From Deltaproteobacteria bacterium (GTDB lineage Bacteria > Myxococcota_A > Polyangia > DRWM01 > JAAZOP01): a DNA stretch of 48,186 nucleotides. A program made the position numbers and the translations under genes. Below, piece after piece: positions 41,601-48,186 of the stretch; within the stretch, counting starts at the first letter, position 1; the number at the start of each line of letters is the position of its first letter. The stretch covers positions 1 to 48,186 of the forward strand of contig JACRCZ010000067.1 of NCBI GenBank assembly GCA_016218765.1, read 5' to 3'. A model generated the notes under the pieces. It was not told the origin of the DNA. It saw only the letters and a program-made list of their open reading frames with translations, and did no database searches.

Positions 41601-43528
41601 GCATCATCGGCATCCGCTGGTCGCTCCCCGACGACGTCGCGACCAGCAACGACGACTTCCACTACTCGCAGCTCCAGGCCAAGATCGGCATGATCTCCGA
41701 CTGCCGGGACGTGGACGATCCCGAGCTGTGGAAGCCGGAGGACTGGGACGACGCGAAGGGCGGCGCCTGGAGCCCCCTCTTCGACGGCCTGATCGTCAAG
41801 GTCGATGGCCGCTACAGCCGCTGCAAGCAGCCCAGGGTCGACTACGTCCCCTGGACCGAGCAGCGCTTCCCGACCATCGGCGAGGCCGGGCAGTACTACC
41901 GCGGCGGACCCTCGATCGACCACGCCGGCCGCACCCGCGTCCCCTACGGCTTCGGCACCGACTCCTGGGCCGACCTGGGCAACGTCTCCGTCTACCGCCA
42001 CGACAACGGCGCCGACCCCTACGAGATCTTCAACTTCCTCCTCACCTCGCAGGAGGTGTGGCAGATCTTCGAGACCTACCGCCGGCACAAGTCCACCTTC
42101 ACCGTCTCCGGCGCCGCCGACCGCATCCTCGGCCGCTACAGCGCCAAGGTCCGCGACGGCGCCAAGGGCCTCGGCCTGATCAAGAACATCTACGAGGACT
42201 ACGCGCTGGAGGACGGCACCCACTTCGGCACGCTCTGGCCCTACATCGTCACCTTCTGGCCGGAGAACGTCGTCGCCGCCGGCCTGGCCTTCGACCACTT
42301 CGTCCGCCAGGCCGCCCGCCCCGAGATCGGCCCGCACTTCTTCCGCCCGTGGGAGAACTTCCTGCGCTCCTCGCGCGACACCGTCGACACCCCCGGCGGC
42401 ACCAAGGTCATCGTCCCCAACGGCATCGCCGGCGTCGCCGGCGGCTCCTGCCACGGCGGAAAGCTCGTCGAGAACCTCCTCTCCGAGGACCACGGCGAGT
42501 TCGACACCTGGTACACGATCAACGCCGGCTCCTACTACGACAAGATGAACGTCGCCATGCTCATGACCGAGTCCGTCGACAACTTCATCAGCAGCACCCG
42601 CAACGACTTCGTCGATCCGCGCTACCGCGCCGTCTCCATGGCCGACCTCTTCCCCGACGGCTACCGCCGCTGGATCGCCAACGCCCTCACCGGCGACGAG
42701 GAAATCAAGGGACCCCGCGTCATCGCCGATGCCGACGGCGACCCCATCGTCGACTTCGAGAAATACTCCGAGGGCCCCATCGGCTGGACGAGCTGGTGGA
42801 CCACCGAGCCCCAGGTCTGCTTCGCGGCCGAACAGACCAACGTTTGCAGCTCCTACCACATGCCGACCAGCGACCCGTTCCACCCCCTGGCCCCCGAGCA
42901 CACCGCCGTCCTCGACCCGCAGATCGGCTGGGAACAGCAGAAATTCCTCATCGCCTGGACCATGCTCTTCCTCTTCGAGAACGAGGAAATGAACTGGCTC
43001 GACCTCATGCGCGTGTACGAGAAGGGCACCGACCCGAACCCCGACCTCCGCCAGTACCTCGAGTTCCACTCGCCCGACGGCAAGGTCTACGTCGCCCAGA
43101 CCTTCGGCACGGAAGTCATCTTCGGCAAGACCGTCCAGAAAGGCATCGCCGCCCGCGTGCTCGAGTGGGCCAACGAGCTGCTCGCCCAGGCCTACGTGAC
43201 CGAGGTGCCCGACGCCGACGGCGACACGCTGCCGGACAACGACCTCGACGGCGACGGCGACGGCGACTGGCCCGAGCTGGTCTACGCCCCCGGCACCGGC
43301 CAGCCCATCGTCCAGTGGGATCCCAACACCCGCTACGTCGCCTCCGACGGCAGCGAGCACCCCGAGGGCATCCCCGGCTGCAACATGACCGAGAACTACG
43401 CCTGCGACTGCTCCTCCAACCACGCCTGCATGGCGCTGCAGCGCTACCTCTCCATCCCGGCCTACCTGCGCGAAGCCGTCTACGCCTACCAGCTCGGCGA
43501 CCCCGACCGCCGCGGCATCTGGGACTGA
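38690..43528 (+). CDS. Giant EcxA-like metzincin lipoprotein
   Basis: 1612 residues, the largest gene here. AAGGAG precedes the ATG by 8 bases. The lipoprotein signal is TWWTTIAALALITIGCADER (Cys20). The long N-terminal region is Asp/Trp/Tyr-rich with scattered Cys. The protease core has SVISHEMGHSMALRHNFVGT, that is HExxHxxxxxH with His839, Glu840, His843 and His849, and a Met-turn in WSIGSIMDYPGEL. The Gly of classical metzincins is Ala. This matches the EcxA/DUF4953-type zinc peptidases, but the protein is roughly twice as long. The C-terminal ~700 residues have no named domain and include a DGDGDGDWPELV calcium-like Asp stretch. Likely an envelope or surface protease for predation or protein processing (inference). 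Confidence 0.85.
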   Translation: MTRKTWWTTIAALALITIGCADERDAVDRVQPFALDKTFFVGADFQDASDDPEFWTQATIIDVGYGATQDGVFTSTWVQPVARIRWQITEDLLLGRLAYERIDNADGKGAGRPVQDGVVVVAYPIESHFDIVRQYNPTTGEQINVLEENSWDRPWNERQYMRVDWSHNMNTDSYDFDMLSMLGILGGYEFTPIDYDITDPDDPNAPVFDLEHGYFDVTNKAFAQPQVIDISSFGWGLAALPACWLDGDFMGGSFPFGNCNPSELTVRQSFRRVEDRDFQPKEWDGYRFQAFGGFYMDRFGYARNYGMSDDLWHRLLSHHNIWERSHYYADSAAMTGAIPCYTPETTPFGGDAHRDSDPRDGTEDECAAAGEGSKCDVLTQKCTLPYAQRTPRTLAWYYAEGSNPEYFEGTANAAHHWDVGLRAAVRSAQYAECMATGGDQEACVARFPIWFGQMDDYQDAIWLADEVDKCRNGWAYAGEDCDELADDLGADRGFDPGVISVAQMDEMIVLCHSPVEAGDPEACGGPRLPAATTAAQCQHAYRDAAADDQLVATCRAALNVRRGDMRYNQVNGIWDPQSYSPWGIYADSVDPLTGEVIATSINVWTHVNDLASQDAIDKIRFLAGELDAEDVTEGEYVHNWSQAAETASRGGVLPLMSRADLADRLARFGGVDGASEVPATLPPDVLRDVRDINRALQGVRASVGAPTSTSAIYNARRQAARGTHFEAELMTPMVQEYRGVDGLPIDQAVLDVASPLRGGNAEIHQQWTQMVEEALARRGACILQPGEAEMPFSLIGLADVLQEKFGNFDRHDSVAVQQDRAERMRKYIAQRLHMSVISHEMGHSMALRHNFVGTSDAYMYRPQYWQLRTRNGTVTEPCTELTTDGRSCVGPRWFDPVTDEERDNLIWMWSIGSIMDYPGELTQDMMGPNIWDFAAARMVYGETVAVNPDAESNVGTFRGRAMLDKMDNFGGIIGIRWSLPDDVATSNDDFHYSQLQAKIGMISDCRDVDDPELWKPEDWDDAKGGAWSPLFDGLIVKVDGRYSRCKQPRVDYVPWTEQRFPTIGEAGQYYRGGPSIDHAGRTRVPYGFGTDSWADLGNVSVYRHDNGADPYEIFNFLLTSQEVWQIFETYRRHKSTFTVSGAADRILGRYSAKVRDGAKGLGLIKNIYEDYALEDGTHFGTLWPYIVTFWPENVVAAGLAFDHFVRQAARPEIGPHFFRPWENFLRSSRDTVDTPGGTKVIVPNGIAGVAGGSCHGGKLVENLLSEDHGEFDTWYTINAGSYYDKMNVAMLMTESVDNFISSTRNDFVDPRYRAVSMADLFPDGYRRWIANALTGDEEIKGPRVIADADGDPIVDFEKYSEGPIGWTSWWTTEPQVCFAAEQTNVCSSYHMPTSDPFHPLAPEHTAVLDPQIGWEQQKFLIAWTMLFLFENEEMNWLDLMRVYEKGTDPNPDLRQYLEFHSPDGKVYVAQTFGTEVIFGKTVQKGIAARVLEWANELLAQAYVTEVPDADGDTLPDNDLDGDGDGDWPELVYAPGTGQPIVQWDPNTRYVASDGSEHPEGIPGCNMTENYACDCSSNHACMALQRYLSIPAYLREAVYAYQLGDPDRRGIWD

Positions 43529-43550
43529 GTCCCTCCGGCGGTCCGCCCGA

Positions 43551-43575
43551 CCGAACCGCGCCCTTCAGGGCGCGG
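43551..43575. terminator. Hairpin, second copy of the 25-base CCGAACCGCG element
   Basis: Identical to the left half of 23250-23306: CCGAA, then the stem CCGCGCCC-TTCA-GGGCGCGG at 43556-43575. It lies between the convergent metzincin gene and the lipoprotein gene ending at 43565, whose stop codon is in the stem. Position and perfect stem suggest a bidirectional transcription end. Confidence 0.65.
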
Positions 43576-44938
43576 CTTCCTCCACCCAGCTCACGTAGCG
43601 CTCCCCCGGGTCGAACCGCAACGCGAGCCTCGTCCCCTCCCGCAGCTCCAGTGCCCCGAGGAACGCGAGACCTCCCGCCTCCAGCGCGAACGTGTAGTCG
43701 TCCGGGTCGAGCGGCAGATTGACGTCCTCCGGTCCGACGGCGACGGCTCGTCCCGCGATCGTCATGCGCCCCTGCACCGAGCACGCCACGCGGATCGCCG
43801 CACCCCCCGCGGCCGGCGCCACGCCGCCGTCCCCCGCGCGGTCCACGTCGCCTCCCAACACGCCGTCCGGCAGCAGCAACGCGAAGCGGTCCTCCCCGTC
43901 CGGCAGGGGAACCAGCACCGGGCTGAGCACGACCAGCCGCTGCGCCAGCTCCGACTCCGTCGTCAGCTCGCCGTCCCGGAAACCGAAGACGTCCACCGCG
44001 ACGACCTCGGCGTCCGCAGGCAGGAAGCGCGCGAAACCGTCCGGGCGCACGTGGTCGCTGCCCCAGATCATCGCCGCGCGCCGCGGCGGCGGGAAACGCG
44101 ACAGCGCGAGCAGGCAGTGCAGCTCGCGCAGCCGCAGCAGCATCCGGCCGTCGCCCAGCGGCGCCAGCCCCGTCCGCCGCTGCGCCCCCAGCGGCATGTT
44201 GCACCCCGCCAGCCGCACGTGGGTCCCGCGCGCCGTGACGGCCAGCTCCAGCACGTCGCCCTCGTATCCGAACTTCCACGCCGCGTGATCGCCGGCCCGG
44301 TGCCGCGCGGCCAGCCTCGCGAACGCGTCCCGGTCGCCCCGCAGCACGAAGGCGTCGAGCTCCCCGTCGTCCCCCGCCTGTTCTCCGGCGTCCACGCCGC
44401 CCCAGAAGCCGTCCGCCATGTACTGCTCCGCGACGACCAGCGTCAGGCCGCGCAATCCCCCGGGCCCCACCAGGCGCCGGAACGCCGCGACCTGGCCCGC
44501 CGAGTCGTGGCGCGTGCCCCACAGCACGTACGCGTCCCGGCCGCCGCGCTCCGCGCGGTCCAACACGAACTGGATCCGCTCGACGACGTCGCGCTCTCCC
44601 GCGAGCAGCGACCCCCACCCCGCCGCCTCCGCCGCCCGCAGGATCTCCCCCGCCGTCGTCTCGTGCCCCGCGGGCTCGACCGGCCGCAGCGTGCGCTTGC
44701 GCACGAGCGCTTCCGCCTCCGTCGCGGAGCGGGGGAGGGCGGGCCACACGGCAAGCTCCATCGGCGGCGCGGGCTCCGTCCCGGTCGGCGCCGTGGCGGG
44801 CACCTGCGCCGATCCCGCCGGCGCTTCCGTGCCGGGCGTCTCGCCGTGCTTCGGCTTCCGCACCTTGCACGAGCCCGCCGCGAGCGCCGCGACGGCGAGC
44901 ACGAGCAGGCTCCTGGAGATGTCCCGCCGGAGTCCCAT
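43565..44938 (-). CDS. Lipoprotein of unknown function (possible ChaN/Tiki-like fold)
   Basis: 457 residues. The ATG at 44938 starts DISRSLLVLAVAALAAGSCK with a good lipobox (AGSC, Cys at ~23). After a Pro/Thr/Ala linker (~25-60), a mixed alpha/beta domain has DAYVLWGTRHDSAGQVAAFR, LTLVVAEQYMADGFWGG, HCLLALSRFPPPRRAAMIWG and SDHVRPDGFARFLP. The GTRHDS...VAEQ...WGSDHVRPDGF pattern recalls the ChaN/EreA/Tiki hydrolase or heme-binding fold, but I am not sure. The C-terminal ~100 residues are beta-rich. It is divergent from the gene at 45106 across 167 bases, and its stop lies in the terminator hairpin. Confidence 0.6.
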   Translation of the reverse strand: MGLRRDISRSLLVLAVAALAAGSCKVRKPKHGETPGTEAPAGSAQVPATAPTGTEPAPPMELAVWPALPRSATEAEALVRKRTLRPVEPAGHETTAGEILRAAEAAGWGSLLAGERDVVERIQFVLDRAERGGRDAYVLWGTRHDSAGQVAAFRRLVGPGGLRGLTLVVAEQYMADGFWGGVDAGEQAGDDGELDAFVLRGDRDAFARLAARHRAGDHAAWKFGYEGDVLELAVTARGTHVRLAGCNMPLGAQRRTGLAPLGDGRMLLRLRELHCLLALSRFPPPRRAAMIWGSDHVRPDGFARFLPADAEVVAVDVFGFRDGELTTESELAQRLVVLSPVLVPLPDGEDRFALLLPDGVLGGDVDRAGDGGVAPAAGGAAIRVACSVQGRMTIAGRAVAVGPEDVNLPLDPDDYTFALEAGGLAFLGALELREGTRLALRFDPGERYVSWVEEAAP

Positions 44939-45105
44939 GGACCGGCCCAGCTTGCCCCTGCCCGCGGCGCACCGCAAACCGGCCGTGCCCGAACCCGCAC
45001 GTGCCGCGTTTCCGGGCGCCTGTCGCGGCCCGTGCATTTCCGTCCTCGCCGTTCGCCGCTGCCGTGCTACGCTTCCGCCTGTCGAGGGGGGGGAAGGGGG
45101 CCTCG

Positions 45106-46338
45106 ATGGATTCGCACACGAATCGTGGAGGACGGGCCGCGGGTCGCGCCGTGGCTGCGGTTGCTGTTGTCTGCCTCGCGGCGGGCTGCGCGCCGGCCGA
45201 CGACGAGTCCGGGGCGCGCGACGGTACCGACGGGCGCCGCGACGACGCGTCCGACGGCGTCGTGTTCGAGGCCGAGGACGGGGCGGCGTGCGAGCCCGCG
45301 GCGTGCACCGCGGCCTGCAACGGCGCAGGCTTCCCCGTCGGCACCTGCGCCGCCGACGGCGCGTGCTCGTGCTCCGGCGACGGCGCCGACGCGGACGCCG
45401 ACGCGGACGCGGATTCGTTTCCCGAGGTCGCGGCGGACGCGGATGCCGAATGGAGCGGCGACGCCTGCGTCTCGGAAAACGTCACGGCCGAGCACGCCGT
45501 GGCGCCGATCGACATCATCTGGGTCGTCGACAGCTCGGGCAGCATGGATTTCGAGAACCACGCGGTGCGCGACAATCTCAACGCGTTCTCGGCGAGCATC
45601 TCGGCCAGCGGCATCGACCACCACGTCGTGCTGATCGGCGATCGCGGCGAGATGGACGTCCCCCCGCCGCTCGGCGGCTCGGTCGATTTCCTGCATATCG
45701 ACTACGGCGTCGATTCCAACGAGGGCCTCCAGGCGCTGCTCGCGCATTACCCGACGTACCGCACGATGCTGCGCCCGGGGGCGGTGCAGCACTTCGTCGC
45801 GGTGACCGACGACGAGAGCGACATCTCGGCCGACGAGTTCATCGCGTCGCTCGAGGCGCTGGCCGACCCCGGTTTCCCGCCCGGATGGAGGTTCCACTCC
45901 ATCGTGGCCCAGGGCGGCATCCCCTTCATCGGCTGCATCACGGGCGCGCGCATCGGCGCGCACTATCTGGAGTTGACCCGGCGCACGGGCGGCGTCACGG
46001 CGTCGGTTTGCGAGACCGACTGGAGCCCGATTTTCGCGGCGCTGGAGGAGGTGATCGGCGTGCGCACCGAGCTGCCGTGCAACTACGACCTGCCCGATCC
46101 TCCGGCCGGCATGGTGCTGGACCCCGACCTCGTGAACCTCGACTACACGCCCGAGGGCGGGTCGACGTCGCCGATCCCGCGCGTCTCCGACCCGGGCGCC
46201 TGTCCGGCGATGGGCTGGTACTACGACGACCCCGCCGCGCCGACGCAGATCCTGCTCTGCCCCGAGACCTGCGACGTGCTGCGCACCGACTCCGGCCGCG
46301 TCGACGTCGCCTTCGGCTGCGCGACCATCATGGTGTAG
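45106..46338 (+). CDS. von Willebrand factor A domain lipoprotein with six-Cys module
   Basis: 410 residues. Lipoprotein signal GRAVAAVAVVCLAAGCAPAD (lipobox AAGC). One six-Cys module, CEPAACTAACNGAG...CSCSG (~64-92), is the same type as the two in the gene at 871. A DADADADADSF linker follows. The vWA domain (~128-330) has the MIDAS motif WVVDSSGSMDFENH, HVVLIGDRGEMDVPPPLGG and FVAVTDDESDISADEF. The C-terminal ~80 residues hold several Cys, including CPETCDVL. Probably a metal-dependent adhesion protein on the envelope. Its stop overlaps the convergent gene ending at 46328 by 11 bases. Confidence 0.85.
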   Translation: MDSHTNRGGRAAGRAVAAVAVVCLAAGCAPADDESGARDGTDGRRDDASDGVVFEAEDGAACEPAACTAACNGAGFPVGTCAADGACSCSGDGADADADADADSFPEVAADADAEWSGDACVSENVTAEHAVAPIDIIWVVDSSGSMDFENHAVRDNLNAFSASISASGIDHHVVLIGDRGEMDVPPPLGGSVDFLHIDYGVDSNEGLQALLAHYPTYRTMLRPGAVQHFVAVTDDESDISADEFIASLEALADPGFPPGWRFHSIVAQGGIPFIGCITGARIGAHYLELTRRTGGVTASVCETDWSPIFAALEEVIGVRTELPCNYDLPDPPAGMVLDPDLVNLDYTPEGGSTSPIPRVSDPGACPAMGWYYDDPAAPTQILLCPETCDVLRTDSGRVDVAFGCATIMV

Positions 46339-46852
46339 GCGCGAGCCGCGTGCAGGTTCCGTCCCGGACACCGCAGGCGTAGTGCGGCTGGACGTCGTCG
46401 ATCGCGCAGACGTACTTGGCGCCGCGCTGCGGGGCGAGCGCGCGGCAGACCATCATCCCCTGGGCGAGGTACTCGATGCAGTCCGCCGGGCCGTCCTCCG
46501 GGCACTCGGCGCATTCCGTCGGGGCGCAGTCGTGGCGCAGTTCCCCCAGCTCGCCGGCGTGCGGGCCCTCGGTGATGTCGATGGTATGTCCGTCGTCCCG
46601 CAGTCGGCCGCCGGCGCAGAGTCCTTCGGAGAAGCAGCCGCAGATCGCCAGGGGCAGGCACACCGTGGCGCCGGCCGGCCCGGCGCCGGCTTCTCCCCGA
46701 TCGGGCTCGGGCGCCGGGGCGAGCGTGGCGGCGTCGGCGTTCGGGTCTTCGGGTCCTGCGGCGGGTCCGGCCGTCGGGCCGCGGCCGGCGCCGCACGCGT
46801 CGGCGAGCAGGAGCAGGGTCGGTACGGTCTGCAACCACCCGATCCGTGTCAT
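46328..46852 (-). CDS. Small Cys-rich exported (lipo)protein
   Basis: 174 residues, no family recognised. GGAGG is ideally placed before the ATG. The N-terminus is RIGWLQTVPTLLLLADACGA, a hydrophobic signal with a Cys at residue 20 that could be lipidated, although the box is not canonical. A Pro/Ala/Gly linker (~22-58) leads to a compact domain with about 12 Cys (CLPLAICGCFSEGLC, CAPTECAECPEDGPADC, MMVCRAL, YVCAIDD, YACGVRDGTC). This is likely a disulfide-rich periplasmic or surface module. It faces the vWA gene tail to tail. Confidence 0.7.
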   Translation of the reverse strand: MTRIGWLQTVPTLLLLADACGAGRGPTAGPAAGPEDPNADAATLAPAPEPDRGEAGAGPAGATVCLPLAICGCFSEGLCAGGRLRDDGHTIDITEGPHAGELGELRHDCAPTECAECPEDGPADCIEYLAQGMMVCRALAPQRGAKYVCAIDDVQPHYACGVRDGTCTRLAPTP

Positions 46853-47199
46853 CCTCGTCCTCCTTCCGGCGACCGCTCATGCCGCAGGGGCCGGACCCTA
46901 CGTCCGTCGCACGGCGAGGATCTGCCCTCGCCCCTTCGCTCCGGTCAAGCGCTCCTCGTCCCGTTACGGTTTCCGGTACACCGTGTACGTCGACTGCCCG
47001 TACGCCGATGGGACGAGCGGATCGATCTTCAGCGCCGGGGGGGGCCGATACGACGCGGTTTCAACCGGAAGGCGATCATCCGCTACCGTGGCAGGCTGAG
47101 GATGCCGCAGAAGTCGGGGTTCGCTCCGCCGACGAACCAGATGGCGAAGGCGTCATCGAACGTGTCCAGCGCCCGGTGGGCGGCCGCCCGGTCCGGCGT
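46853..47199. other. Gap without a confident gene
   Basis: About 350 bases between the Cys-rich lipoprotein and the HNH remnant. A short readable segment at ~46950-47050 (RYGFRYTVYVDCPYADGTSG, then GGGRYDAV) could be the remains of a gene, but it is not linked to any start or to the HNH frame. I see no RNA gene or clear promoter. It may be the decayed upstream part of the HNH gene. Confidence 0.4.
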
Positions 47200-47609
47200 G
47201 TGCGTGACTACGACGCCTTCCTTGATCTCCACCAGAGCGCGTTCCGGATGCGGGTTCTGCGGGCCTACCAGGAGAAGTGCGCCATCTGCCGGCTGCGCCA
47301 CCCCGAGTTGCTCGAGGCCGCGCACATCGTTCCCGACCGGGATCCGCGTGGCGAGCCGACGGTGACCAACGGCGTCTCGCTCTGCGTGCTCCACCACACA
47401 ACGCGTTCGACCGCCACATCGTCGGAATCCGCCCCGACTACCGGATCGAGATCCGCACGGACATCCTCGCGGAGACCGACGGCCCGATGCTGAAGCACGG
47501 CCTGCAGGGATTCCAGGGCGAGCCGATCCACCGGCCGCACCGGCGGGAGTTGTGGCCTCGGCTCGACTTCCTCGAGGAGCGGTACGAGCGGTTCAGGAAG
47601 GCCGGGTAG
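47200..47609 (+). pseudogene. HNH endonuclease, frameshifted
   Basis: The N-terminal half reads FRMRVLRAYQEKCAICRLRH (first Cys pair), then LLEAAHIVPDRDPRGEP, then NGVSLCVLHHT. The frame breaks there: AFDRHIVGIRPDYRIEIRTD, ILAETDGPMLKHGLQGFQGE and LDFLEERYERFRKAG continue in a second frame. The shift lies at about 47390-47402, where CACCACACAACGCG would need two bases fewer (or one more) to join LHHNAFDRHI. Together the pieces match type IV-restriction-like HNH nucleases with an AAHI...HH..FD core. No start is evident and the N-terminal domain is missing or degraded, so this is probably a dead gene. A sequencing indel is the alternative. Confidence 0.75.
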
Positions 47610-47615
47610 GTCAAC

Positions 47616-47670
47616 GACCCCTGGAGAAAGGACCCGGATGCCCGGGTCGCTCCGCATGTCTCCAAGGGTC
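47616..47670. terminator. Nested hairpin after the HNH remnant
   Basis: Outer arms GACCCCTGGAGA (47616-47627) and TCTCCAAGGGTC (47659-47670) pair at 11 of 12 positions. An inner perfect stem GACCCGG (47631-47637) / CCGGGTC (47642-47648) has a four-base loop. It lies between the convergent HNH and GIY-YIG genes, so a bidirectional terminator or a mobile repeat unit is likely. Confidence 0.55.
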
Positions 47671-47739
47671 GCCGGGGCCTTCGCGTCGGCACCGAGAAAG
47701 CGGCAGGGGGTGCCGGGCGGCGGACCGCGGCGGCGACGG

Positions 47740-48024
47740 TCACCGACGCCGTCGAGCGGAGAGTCGATGGACTTCCGCGACCTTCCCGGCAAGCAGCGCC
47801 GCCTTCTTCGCGCGGGACCAGCCCTTGAGCTGGCGCTCGCGGCCGGCGGCTTCGGGCTCGGTCGAGTGGCGTTCGGCGAACACGAGCCGCACGGGGCGGC
47901 GCGCGGCCGTGAAGGCGCACCCTCGGCCGGACTGGTGACGGGCAAGGCGGGCGGGGAGATCGGAGGCGATGCCGACGTAGTAGGAGCCGTCGGAGCATTC
48001 GAGGATGTAGACCCAGAAGGGCAT
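47740..48024 (-). CDS. GIY-YIG nuclease-superfamily protein (YhbQ/UPF0213-like)
   Basis: 94 residues. FWVYILECSDGSYYVGIASD contains the GIY-YIG core (VYIL...YYVG); LPARLARHQSGRGCAFTAAR gives the conserved Arg, then RPVRLVFAERHSTEPEAAGR ends in the Glu-bearing helix. Length is typical of this small stand-alone family, whose function is poorly known (possibly nuclease or DNA repair). Start at the ATG at 48024. A weak GGAAGCC-type region is upstream, but no strong ribosome site. Confidence 0.85.
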   Translation of the reverse strand: MPFWVYILECSDGSYYVGIASDLPARLARHQSGRGCAFTAARRPVRLVFAERHSTEPEAAGRERQLKGWSRAKKAALLAGKVAEVHRLSARRRR

Positions 48025-48071
48025 GGGGCTTCATCGCGGGACGGGGGGCGAATGTTGCGTGGAGGGGGGAG

Positions 48072-48186
48072 CCTTCGAATGGGGGGGGGAGCCCTTCGAC
48101 TCGTCGCTTCGCTCCTCGCTCAGGGCACCCTTCGCCTCGCCTGCGAGTCTTCGGTACAGGGGCCTGCCCTGAGCGAGCCGAGAAGC
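48072..48186. repeat. Dispersed CCCTTCGACT/GCTCAGGGC repeat, long copy at window end
   Basis: CCTTCGAATGGGGGGGGGAG, then CCCTTCGACTCGTCGCTTCG, CTCAGGGC and, after a spacer, GGGGCCTGCCCTGAGCGAGC. It holds two half-units in opposite orientation, so the full element is a long imperfect inverted repeat. Same family as 6948-6980, 18543-18586 and 31736-31763. It runs to the window edge. Confidence 0.65.

Noticed and set aside
38627..43423. A 1598-codon open frame on the reverse strand opposite the metzincin gene
   Set aside because: It is a mirror of the GC-rich forward gene: the product is almost only Val/Gly/Ala/Asp/Leu, without domains or a signal, while the forward frame has a lipobox and a zinc site.
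46940..47060. HisZ/HisS-like GGGRYD motif in the gap before the HNH remnant
   Set aside because: Only a short match, not supported by neighbouring motifs or by a full frame; chance in GC-rich DNA is likely.

Overview
The window is very GC-rich, densely coded DNA from a Gram-negative bacterium, most likely a member of the Myxococcota (or a close deltaproteobacterial relative). The evidence is two surface proteins ending in MYXO-CTERM-like tails (Cys-Gly-Cys, hydrophobic helix, Arg cluster), many lipoproteins with long Asp/Ala/Glu-rich linkers, six-Cys mini-modules, outer-membrane barrels, and a metabolism that combines an aerobic pyruvate dehydrogenase and FAD-type protoporphyrinogen oxidase with a glycyl radical enzyme. 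I see no rRNA, tRNA, CRISPR array, prophage or insertion sequence.

Layout. 1-2316: a partial cyclic-nucleotide-binding protein (-) and a P-domain lipoprotein (+). 2337-9513 (-): an operon for pyruvate dehydrogenase E1 alpha, E1 beta, E2, dihydrolipoyl dehydrogenase and a lipoate-protein ligase, with fumarase downstream. 9805-11073: an Asp-box repeat surface protein. 11087-14426 (-): a translationally coupled hemE-hemH-hemG operon. 14674-18528 (+): two tandem copies of a two-gene cassette, each a membrane-anchored protein ending in YKGVSF(D/E) followed by a radical SAM/SPASM enzyme. 18603-24657: a membrane metallophosphoesterase, a Tyr/Pro-motif membrane protein, a beta-propeller protein and a LarA-like protein. 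24914-33624 (+): an outer-membrane protein, an HD-GYP response regulator, an SCP2-glycyl radical enzyme fusion, its activase, a frameshifted metallo-beta-lactamase-fold gene, and a third small membrane-anchored protein (ending VVFE) followed by a B12-binding-type radical SAM enzyme. 33691-48024: mutY, a kelch surface protein, a beta-barrel followed by a giant EcxA-like metzincin lipoprotein, several lipoproteins including a von Willebrand factor A protein, a frameshifted HNH nuclease and a GIY-YIG protein.

The strongest candidate for an undescribed system is the set of cassettes at 14674-18528 and 31810-33624, with 19841-20560 as a possible relative. Each encodes a membrane-anchored protein with a TVRR-like basic stretch or short basic N-terminus, one hydrophobic helix ending at Cys, a low-complexity linker and a short aromatic C-terminal tail. 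In three cases a radical SAM gene follows within 0-8 bases. This is what a post-translational (RiPP-like) tail-modification system would look like. That function is inference; the pairing and tail conservation are directly visible.

A second theme is invasion of coding sequence by short dispersed intergenic repeats. The E2 linkers, the interdomain linker of the glycyl radical enzyme and the C-termini of several genes are built from repeat families that also occur between genes.
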